A DNA stretch of 64,000 nucleotides from the NCBI RefSeq assembly GCF_029784135.1, contig NC_073744.1, positions 76,487,935 to 76,551,934 on the forward strand. Reading direction: 5' to 3'. The DNA comes from Toxorhynchites rutilus septentrionalis. Its lineage: Eukaryota > Arthropoda > Insecta > Diptera > Culicidae. The notes under the pieces were generated by a model. It was not told the origin of the DNA. It made no database searches and worked only from the letters and a program-made list of their open reading frames with translations. Of this stretch, positions 56,241 through 64,000 are shown piece by piece (within the stretch, counting starts at the first letter, position 1; every line of letters starts with the position of its first letter). Position numbers and translations under genes: made by a program.

Positions 56241-57000
56241 AATGCAAATGTAAACACCTTGGGATCATGTTGGATTCCAAGTTAACCTTTCGAGATCACA
56301 TCTCATACATCACCTCTAAGGCGTCTAAAACTCTTGGTTTCATTTTTTGGACAACAAAACATTTCGAAGATGCACATTGCATGAAGGCTCTGTATTGCGC
56401 ATTGTTTCGTTCGATCCTCGAATATGCCTGTATAGTATGGTCTCCGTACTACAATTATAGTATCCAGCGAATTGAGTCGATTCAACGGAAATTCTTTAGT
56501 TTTGCCCTTCGAAAATTGCCGTGAAATGACCCATAGAATCTTCCTAGGTATGAAGATCGTTGCCGGCTAATTGATTTACAATGTTTGGCTTCAAGAAGAG
56601 AGGTAACCAAGGCATTATTTACTGCCGACCTTATTTCTTCAAATATAGACTGCCCTGAACTCCTTCGGTTGATTAATTTAAATTCCTTCTGTAGGAGCAT
56701 TGTACCACTGCGACCATTAGTTTGATCTATTGTAGTGATTAATTTAAATATTCATCATCGTGTATTATCAAGTATGTGTCGTGTGTTTAATCGTTGTAGT
56801 TCATGTTTCGACTTCCATCTGTCTCGTGCGTCCCTTAAAAAGCTCTATTCTGTGACGCTTGTGTAATAGTTAGATGTAGCTCGTAGTAGAAATAGTGTAG
56901 TTGTAGTAATAGCAGTAGATTTATGTTGATTAGGGCAAACGTTAGGTCTGTTGACATTTGTAAAAAATAAATAAATAAAATAAATAAATAAATAAATAAA
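56241..57000 (+). mobile_element. Jockey-type non-LTR retrotransposon 3' end
   Basis: One frame from about 56240 reads HLGIMLDSKLTFRDHISYIT, continuing KASKTLGFIFW and LFRSILEYACIVWSPYY, then RIESIQRKFFSFALRKLP. This is the conserved region after the reverse-transcriptase catalytic core in Jockey/I-type elements. Two in-frame stops (TGA after KLP, TAG four codons later) interrupt it; coding similarity resumes with YEDRCRLIDLQCLASRREV. A TAAATAAATAAA tail ends at 57000. It is 5' truncated, as usual for such elements, and inserted within the duplicated region shared with 60822-61035. Target duplication not resolved. Confidence 0.85.
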
Positions 57001-57053
57001 GGTTGAACTCGAAATGGCATTTTATTGTATTCATCTTGTCATATCCACAACGA

Positions 57054-57124
57054 GCATTGGTGGTTCAGTGGTAGAATGCTCGCCTGCCACGCGGGCGGCC
57101 CGGGTTCGATTCCCGGCCGATGCA
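57054..57124 (+). tRNA. tRNA-Gly(GCC)
   Basis: 71 bases including the A discriminator. Acceptor GCATTGG/CCGATGC pairs fully with one G-U. Anticodon GCC at 57086-57088. T arm CCGGG/CCCGG. A box GTGGTTCAGTGG and B box GGTTCGATTCC are intact. A T5 terminator lies about 10 bases downstream. It differs from its four neighbours only in the fifth acceptor base (T instead of C). Confidence 0.95.
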
Positions 57125-57347
57125 ATTTGAATTTCTTTTTGTTGTTCTGGTATATCCAAAAACCTTCAATGAAAAATTCGAATAAAAATAAGGTTATGTG
57201 CGGTTGGCGGCTCTGTTAGTTGACATTCCTTGTGAGTGTGTCAGCTTGAAGTTCCGGATGAGTTCCGGACAATGATTTTTGTCAATATATTATATATTGT
57301 AATGTTGACCTAGAGACACCAAAAATGTCCAGGACACGACCGCATTG

Positions 57348-58428
57348 TAAACGTAGGACTGCAAAATTATTGTCGGCGAGAGCAAACATTGAAATTAGAA
57401 TTAACTCTTTTGTACAACAAATTACGACCGCTCTCCCCACTGGGAAAGACCTTCTTCACATTCGGCTTGAACTGCGCTGCACTTTGGGAACGCATTTTAG
57501 CCCGGGAACAGTGCTCGAATTTACAACAGTTGAATAATCGATCGAAAAAGTCACCAAGAAATCCGAACACATGCCTAAATTCACACAAACTCTGTGTGTT
57601 TTGTTATGAAAATCAATTTAAAGATTATTTCTTTGGGTATTACCATAGAATGCATCGAAATAACTCTTTAGTAGAAAGTTGGTCCTGAAAAGAACCGATG
57701 GCTTGCGTGAGCGACGATGGAAGTCGGTTGAGTGTCATGATTAATCCTTTCCACTACGTGAATAATGAGCATGTATCGCAAGGGTTATTATTCTTCTTCA
57801 GCTGTTACGGCGGTTTTTTCCAGTTGAAACTACAAAGATCATTCTCTTGTAGCATCTAAAACCGCTAAATGACAACCATTTATGATTGATTCTTATCCTG
57901 TTGGCCGACTGATGAGAGAATGTAATAAAATCTATAGGGAAATTTCCCTTAATACTTCATTCGGTGCGTAGACGGAGCTTACGTTGCAATGCTTTACTAC
58001 TCTCCTTCTTCTGCAGTGTATTTGCAACAATTTTCGAGTTCAATTGAATTCAATATATTTGCTTTGTAAGTGAACAAGTACCATGTAAGATCAATTCATG
58101 CATTGTAATTGATTATGTTCTTCGTTACAAATGAATTTGATGGCCGTCCTCTTTCGTTTGGTATGATGCCTAGGTCTACCAAAATATGTGAACGGAAGAA
58201 TTGTCAAACGATCATTGTATTTTTTATTTGCCTCTGAAATTATTGCATCTCTCATGTGTACGTACTTCACGAACCATGAATTTGTTTGATTTGATGAACT
58301 TCAGGCACTCAGTTTCGTTTTTCACATGCACCTCCATATGCGTTGGTTTTGCATTAATCGACTGCATGTTTTGTGTTTAGGTTTTAATTTTTCCCTCCAT
58401 ATATTCTAGTTAGATGTCGTCCTACATA
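57348..58428 (-). repeat. HDR copy, minus strand, with stem-loop
   Basis: On the minus strand it begins near 58428 with TATGTAGGACGACATCTAAC, like the 42910 subtype, and shares the TTCAATTGAATTC and ACATGCAG blocks with that copy. A good histone stem-loop lies at 57681-57696. It ends at about 57348 with a variant of the inverted terminus, capped on the plus strand by GTCCAGGACACGACCGCATT. The 70-99 codon ORFs at 57325-57688 overlap each other on both strands and match no histone. Confidence 0.65.
57681..57696 (-). terminator. Histone mRNA 3' stem-loop, minus strand
   Basis: Read on the minus strand: GGTTCT-TTTC-AGGACC followed by AACTTTC. The 6-bp stem includes a T-G pair, within the histone consensus; the tail AACT deviates from ACCA. 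No histone ORF is identifiable upstream. Confidence 0.75.
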
Positions 58429-58786
58429 AAAAAAATGTAAACTGATTACAACGCAACGCTATTTAATAAGATGCCAGTCGATGTAAATAAATTTGGTTTT
58501 CGATATACAAAAATGAAAAATAACATTACATAAAATAAATATAACTCAAAAGGAGTTTTTTTTTAGCAAAAGATACATCTGAATAAATAGTTTTGAAGTA
58601 TAGTTTGCTTTTTATGTTATCAGGATGGGTCTGAAGAGATTAGTAGAAAAAATGAGAAAATAAATTTTCTTTGTTCAATCATTATCATATGTCAAGTATA
58701 GCTTCCAAAGTACGAGTCATTTATAAATTATCATTTTATTGTTTGTTCATTGAACCAATATTTACAATAAAAAGCAATAGTTGTTT

Positions 58787-58857
58787 TGCATCGGCCGGGA
58801 ATCGAACCCGGGCCGCCCGCGTGGCAGGCGAGCATTCTACCACTGAACCACCGATGC
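58787..58857 (-). tRNA. tRNA-Gly(GCC)
   Basis: 71 bases with perfectly paired acceptor GCATCGG/CCGATGC, anticodon GCC and canonical T arm. A T5 run follows the 3' end on the minus strand. 58858-59329 contains no other recognisable feature. Confidence 0.95.
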
Positions 58858-59329
58858 TTTGTAATTTGATATTAGACAGTAATCAATAAAAAAGAAAATG
58901 TATTCAGTAACTGAAAACAGACTTTACTAAATAATGCAAATGAATTTAGCATCCAATAATCGAGCTCAAACACAGTAAACCTTATATAGTGTATTACATT
59001 TAACACACGAAACGTAAAAATTATACTAAAGTAATGAACTAAAAATATAAAAGAACAGGTTTTCGGATACCAATGCTTTCAATGGGTTTGGCGCCTTTAG
59101 AAAAAAAGTTATAATTAATAATGATTTCAATTCTTTTCTGAAACAATCCACTTATCTCATTCTAAGAAGCACATACACACAACGGATGTAACGTCATTTA
59201 ACGACATAGAAAATGATTTCCTTCAATGATTTTTCAGGAAATATGGCTCTTCTGAAGCATGAGATCTCATGCTATAAACATTACATTATTTGTTTTTTTT
59301 GTATCAGTACTTCAAAAAGGAACGATTTC

Positions 59330-59400
59330 TGCATCGGCCGGGAATCGAACCTGGGCCGCCCGCGTGGCAGGCGAGCATTCTACCACTGAACCACCGATGC
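59330..59400 (-). tRNA. tRNA-Gly(GCC), T-arm A·C mismatch
   Basis: 71 bases, acceptor perfectly paired, anticodon GCC. The T stem reads CCAGG/CCCGG, so its middle pair is A·C. The B box is intact and a T5 run follows. The same variant occurs at 61969. Confidence 0.88.
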
Positions 59401-59486
59401 TCTGTTGAAAATGTTAAACAGTTACCGACAGACCAGATAATAATTTGGTAATGATTCATATACACCCGGTTTTTTTCCGAGGGTAT

Positions 59487-60614
59487 TTGACGTGGGACTA
59501 TGTCTAACCGGAATATACGGGGAGGTAAAATGAAAACCTAAACACAGAACATGCAGGAAAAAATGAAAGATTTCGAATGCTTATAACTCGCACATTTCTT
59601 AATAGATCGGAAAGATGTTTGCATCAAATGATACGAAATATTTCTACGCACAAATATAATTAATAAAATTTAATTTTTCCTGAGATAAGTAATTGAATAA
59701 CTGTAAAATGTCAATCATTATCTAAACGCCCTAACTGTTCCGTTTTGATTGGCCCGATTTACGGTTTTCCCAACACAGCCATCAAAACCATTGTGCCTGG
59801 GGACATTGGCTTTGCAAATACATGCAAGTTCCACCGACATATGTTCCCCAACACAGCTATAAAAACCAAAGTACCTGGTTCCGTTTCGTTCTTTGTTTTA
59901 GAGAGGTTTTAAACTATGTAGTTCATTCGCCTCTAGGCTAGTACCTGATGAAATTGGCATCACAAATAAATGCAAGTTGGGAGAACTTTTGTTCCCACCG
60001 ACATATGATCCCTAACACACCCATCAAAATAAAGGTACCTGGTGAAATTGGCATTGCAAATACGAGCAAGTTCAAAAAAAAAGTTGATCTGTTGGGTCTG
60101 ACCTTGTTACAAAACTGTTGTCACAAAATAAGGAAATATTGAAAAAAATTGTTTGTTTTCGGATGTTTTTCGATGTGTGAGTAATTTCTGCTACTTTACT
60201 CTACTCTACTACTCTACTTTACAATTCGGGGCTCAACGAAATTCTATTTCGTTATTCACTCAGCGACAAAAACATTTCCTGATGTGTTCGAAGATCAAGA
60301 GTGTAGAAGGAAACCTCGTTTATCAAACTATGTGAAACAACTGGTGCCAAATCTTTCTGCAAGGTCGTGGTTATCGAAAGAGAAAGTCAATGAAGAGAAT
60401 CGATCAATGTAAGTAGGTCGTTTTCAAAAACTACACCAGAATTCTTCTAGGCCTAATGGTTCCGGAATCTTTCTACCACTTCAACTCTTACAACGCGGGT
60501 GGACAACACCAATCGATGTAAAAACGACTATTTTCATCAGTTGAATTTACGAATTTCTGAACCAAAGAACTAAATACAAAAAACATCCCTCGAATAATCA
60601 CTGTCCTACGTCAA
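59487..60614 (+). repeat. HDR family copy (GTGGGACTA subtype)
   Basis: Starts TTGACGTGGGACTATGTC and ends CACTGTCCTACGTCAA. The 5' 270 bases match 42910-43180. About three diverged ~100-bp units occupy 59755-60080, interrupted by a 63-bp insertion. 60080-60600 is not shared with other copies and shows no clear stem-loop. No target duplication. Confidence 0.7.
59878..59940. mobile_element. 63-bp insertion with 7-bp duplication
   Basis: GTACCTG occurs at 59871-59877 and 59941-59947, around a segment containing TAGAGAGGTTTTAAAC and AGTTCATTCGCCTCTAGGC. Sister tandem units lack it. It matches the minus-strand repeat at 50815-51050, so it is a severely truncated copy of that dispersed repeat. Confidence 0.7.
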
Positions 60615-60821
60615 GCTTTTGTTCGTGCCCGTAGACACAGACCTTTGTTCTTTTTTTGCATATAAATCTGGCACAGACAAAAACACATAGACTAATGAAG
60701 GAGAGGTGTCATAACTGCTAACTGCTACTTGCCTAATTATTTTCTAGCTTTTAGTACATTATTATGTTTAATCGCAACTAAACCGTTTAACTTAAAAAGG
60801 TTTTTTTACTTATTTTATTTA

Positions 60822-61035
60822 AAGTGAAGTTCTGTTTAGTTGGAGATAAATTTCCAACAAACGATTTATTTTTTCCAAATTTCAGATTTTTCTGATGGAA
60901 CTATGAATTCGAAGTTCGAAATCGTCGCTATTACATACCTATGTGTTTTGGAAGGTTGATTCGTATTTTTATAAACTATATTCAAAATTTCGCTATTTAG
61001 ATTTTGATATTCAAAGAAAAAAACCATCCAATGCA
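60822..61035. repeat. Paralogous empty site of the DD37E insertion
   Basis: AAAGTGAAGTTCTGTTTAG through TGATGGAACTATGAATTCG and on to CAAAGAAAAAAACCATCCAA matches the flanks of the transposon at 54845-56103. A single TA stands at the insertion point (60903-60904). 60700-60800 additionally matches, inverted, the foldback spacer at 45000-45140. Confidence 0.85.
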
Positions 61036-61172
61036 TTAAAGCATACATCAATTGTAAAAATAATCATTCAAATCCGTCGATCCGAAACTCGAGGTTAAAT
61101 CATGGACCTACGGACATCGAATTATTTTTATTTATATAGGTGCCATTGTTTCACGTAAAAAGCAATAATCTT

Positions 61173-61243
61173 TGCATCGGCCGGGAATCGAACCCGGGCC
61201 GCCCGCGTGGCAGGCGAGCATTCTACCACTGAACCACCGATGC
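61173..61243 (-). tRNA. tRNA-Gly(GCC)
   Basis: 71 bases identical in plan to 58787-58857: perfect acceptor, GCC anticodon, canonical T arm, T5 run downstream on the minus strand. Confidence 0.95.
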
Positions 61244-61258
61244 TTGTTGCAGAAAGGA

Positions 61259-61300
61259 ATATTTTAGACAGCAACGCAGAAATATTGCTGTCTAAAATAT
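61259..61300. repeat. Perfect 16-bp hairpin next to a tRNA gene
   Basis: ATATTTTAGACAGCAA at 61259-61274 is mirrored by TTGCTGTCTAAAATAT at 61285-61300, with a 10-base loop. It starts 15 bases upstream of the minus-strand tRNA-Gly and ends exactly where a CAGTAGAA terminus begins. Confidence 0.8.
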
Positions 61301-61511
61301 CAGTAGAAACCCGATAATCAGAGGAATAGTCGGTCTAGGTCGGGCGTATAACGAAAAACGCGTATAAGGCAATGAAGGGTTAAAAATAAGATGTAAACAC
61401 GAAAAAAGATGTTTTAGCATGGAAACTATGTTTTATCAATACAGAAAGCATTAAAATATCCTTCTGTAAGGTCGTGTACACCAATAATACAGGATAATAG
61501 AGGTTTTACTG
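61301..61511. mobile_element. Pogo-like MITE, diverged
   Basis: The left end CAGTAGAAACCCGATAATC and right end CAGTAAAACCTCTATTATCC (reverse complement) resemble pogo/Tigger termini. TA follows the right end; the left side reads AT rather than TA, so the target duplication is uncertain. Confidence 0.45.
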
Positions 61512-61968
61512 TACAATTCGTATTACAAGCTGGTTTCATCCAGCAACGCAATTTTTTCCAACTCAATCCGACTTATTATCAGTCTAATCTAGGATAATGG
61601 AAACTGCTAAACTGCTTGAAGCGAGCGTACCGTTGATAGTCGTCGGGTAGCCGAAGTGAGCGTGTTTTTCTAATTTTGCGTGGGACCGGTCCACGGCAGC
61701 ATCTTCATCGAGAGATGTTTGTATATTGCTCTTTAAAAATAGCCTTTTCCTTTCACAAGCTGATTCGTTCATACTCGTTTAGTTCACGAGGCATATGTTA
61801 ATTGGCTGCATCCAATAAGCGCCTGTGTGCGGTATGTTGATGAGCGCTGATGGAACATAAAATGTTGCGCTTATCTCAGCATTTGTTTCGGTTGTGTGTT
61901 ATTGTGATGTTGCGAGGAATTATTGAGTCATATCGATTCAGTGATTTTTGGTTATGCATTTATAACGA

Positions 61969-62039
61969 GCATCGGTGGTTCAGTGGTAGAATGCTCGCCT
62001 GCCACGCGGGCGGCCCAGGTTCGATTCCCGGCCGATGCA
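61969..62039 (+). tRNA. tRNA-Gly(GCC), T-arm A·C mismatch
   Basis: 71 bases, perfect acceptor GCATCGG/CCGATGC, GCC anticodon. T stem CCAGG/CCCGG with a central A·C mismatch as at 59330. T6 run at about 62050. The AACGAGCAT context before the gene is shared with the copy at 57054. Confidence 0.88.
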
Positions 62040-63923
62040 TTTCAGACTGTTTTTTGATAGGGGAAAAAGGGATATGTAGCATTTACCCGAAATCCATTCA
62101 CCCGAAATATTTACTTGAATTTAACATTTATCCGAATGAAGAAGAGTAAACATTCCAAACATTCTTCATCTAATTTCATTTGAAGACTTCTGTGGGAGAT
62201 GTCGCAGTTGCATTTACAGAAATAAGAGTAAGGCGTGGTACACCCGTGACCCCCTTCAGAAGTTACGCAAGACAAACTACTTCATAACATAATCTGTACA
62301 AAAGGTCAACGTCGTTTGAATAAATTTCATATTTTAGCTTCTATTAAGTAATGAAAATATCAACGTAAAACAATTAGACATTTGTCCAAGTCAACTCAGA
62401 ATTCAATGTTCATACGGAAGTGACTTCGGAAAAACTTTCGACAAGTTCACAGAATTTCGGACAAACGTAGACGGGAAATTAATGGTCACATGGTCTTTCA
62501 AGCCATCTGGTTGGTATAAATTGATGTTGATATTACTCTTGGTTCAATGCAGCAGTCCCTGTCGTTGCATTTCACTACTTGTAAAAGGCACTGGAATGTC
62601 CTTACGTCACGAGCAAACCATTCGGCTGAATATCCTTTTCATTTTGCTCCATCGATTTTGGAAGTTTGTGGACTCGATATATTCAGCTTTGACGGGATCG
62701 CTAGGTTGTTCCACACATCAGCTAACGATTCCCCCGCATACTCAAAATGTTTTGTTTCCAGTTCCGGGTCCCTTGTTCTGAGTTTTTCATCCAAGTGAGA
62801 CCCGTTATGATTATGAAGATGTATTGAACCTGCTAACTCCCGGGAGAGAGGAGCCATCCGACGTTCAACTAAATTTTGTGGCCTCGGTTGCACGATTTCA
62901 CTAAAAATACATGTTCTTGTAAATTGTACATCTTGACACTAAAAACCACCCGATCAGACTGAATGAGTAGCCGAATATTATCGTCTCGAAGTGGGGAATG
63001 TAGTGTTACCATTGACAGAGCGAAAAAATTTATAAGAAGCTATTCGATTTATTTGCGTGAGCGTTCAATATGAACCTGTAGTAACGAATATTGCATCGAG
63101 ATTCAATTGAAAATAGCTATGATCTTTTTATAACGAAGGTACTCGTCTTATCCTCCATCCACATTGATTATGAATTATGAAGTGGCTTGATTATCCCTTG
63201 ATGCCGAATAATTTCCAATTCAGGCAACTCGTAAACCCATTTAAAATCGAGCCCATAAGAAAATGCTTCGGAAGAACCGCGCCTTCCTGAACCCTAGCTT
63301 TATTTTGCAATCAGTAAAGGAAAATAAATAGTTAGTTATTGTATTCTACAAAACAATTTCGTTTACTTGTGAAGTACAAGTGGACATTGTACATAACACA
63401 TTTATTATGTGTTCTATTTTCTATACGTCGTTTTACGCAATTTGAGCATCGCTTCAGATTTTTTACTTTTTCCATGTTGTGCGCTGGTAAATTGCGTCTA
63501 TTTCCAATGTGAAGCTTTTCAGAGGACACTAAAGTGGGTCTTGATCGCTGTCAGATAATGCTGGTCAGATAATGTATTTATGCCCCGAAAATCATATTCA
63601 CTTTCGTTGAATGTGTGAGGAGCGTATGAGTTATTTCTCCAGTTGAAAATAGGAATAGTCTCTGAAGTATCTGAACAGGTGGGTAATGAGGGGTGATTTG
63701 TCGGTTATTGAACAGAATCTTCAATTTCAACAACATCGGTTCCATTTTTTACAGCTTGAGCTATGAACTGCTGGTCTTCTTTGACTAACTGTAAGTCATC
63801 CTCTGCGTCACGATTATCTGCCATAAATAACTGCAATATTTCTTCATCTTGAATATGAAATTGTCTGCACCCTCTTTTAACCATTTCTGTAGAAAAAACA
63901 TGAAGGTAAATTATTTTCTACAT
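62040..63923. other. No confident gene; one protein-like minus ORF
   Basis: 62639-62896 (minus) encodes an 84-residue stretch containing ELAGSIHLHNHNGSHLDEKL and DPELETKHFEYAGESLADVW. Its composition looks coding, but it lacks an ATG, and I recognise no family. It may be an isolated exon or a transposon fragment. 63325-63415 is a repeat shared with 12765-12870. The rest is unassigned. Confidence 0.3.
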
Positions 63924-64000
63924 ATATATGAATGGATTTCTGTCTGTCTGTCTGTCTGATTCTTATGGACTCGGAAACTACTTAATGTGGATGTGTGTCA
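63924..64000 (+). mobile_element. Dispersed element start with TGTC repeat, cut by window end
   Basis: ATATATATGAATGGATTTC followed by five TGTC units and GGACTCGGAAACTACTTAAT. This resembles the 5' part of a widespread arthropod dispersed repeat. It continues past the window edge. Confidence 0.35.

Noticed and set aside
57325..57688. Histone-like protein coding upstream of the minus-strand stem-loop
   Set aside because: ORFs overlap on both strands and none aligns with a core histone by eye.
62482..62781. Plus-strand 99-codon ORF with a hydrophobic start
   Set aside because: It overlaps a more coding-like minus frame and has no recognisable domain; neither is supported enough for a CDS.
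1..64000. Endogenous viral sequence
   Set aside because: I looked for polymerase, capsid and glycoprotein motifs in the open frames and saw none; the only reverse-transcriptase-type coding is the Jockey-like fragment at 56241.

Overview
The window looks like intergenic chromosomal DNA of a culicine mosquito, most likely Aedes or a close relative. This is inference. It rests on full-length copies of the mosquito DD37E (ITmD37E) transposon, two tRNA-derived SINE families with clean target duplications, many TIR elements of mosquito type, AT-rich sequence, and almost no host coding sequence. I see no bacterial features, no CRISPR array and no complete conserved host protein gene.

Layout. 0-4.6 kb: a 0.43-kb repeat that recurs inverted near 37 kb, a permuted inverted-repeat complex, a GATGAG microsatellite and a gutted Tc1-like element. 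4.6-16 kb: two copies of a histone-derived repeat family (called HDR here), each hit by a separate SINE insertion, plus pogo-like, Helitron-like, piggyBac-like and small hairpin elements and a second SINE. 16-25 kb: low-complexity DNA, a repeat block duplicated at 32-36 kb, a pogo-like element with a pipsqueak helix-turn-helix start, and a 1.6-kb Harbinger-like element. 25-30 kb: a candidate TATA/Inr promoter, small MITEs, a SINE, and a P-element-like element carrying a broken THAP zinc-finger exon. 30-42 kb: a mariner relic with an intact DD37E transposon nested in it, a hAT-like MITE with a perfect 8-bp target duplication, and a second, nonsense-mutated DD37E copy. 42-53 kb: more HDR copies, a large foldback of ~117-bp tandem units, a possible two-exon small gene, and the richest HDR region with three histone H4 remnants. 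53-64 kb: a third, deleted DD37E copy, a Jockey-type non-LTR 3' end, five tRNA-Gly(GCC) genes, and more HDR copies.

The probable functional genes are the five tRNA-Gly genes. The one intact protein-coding gene is the 338-residue DD37E transposase at 30737-31753, whose terminal repeats are nearly perfect.

The most unusual structure is the HDR family. Its copies start with TTGACGTAGGATTACGT or a variant, and several end with the inverse. They carry, in different copies, a TATA promoter, H4 5' coding remnants, a lysine/alanine-rich H1-like tail and the replication-dependent histone 3' stem-loop. This suggests dispersed relics of histone gene units, possibly carried by a TIR element.
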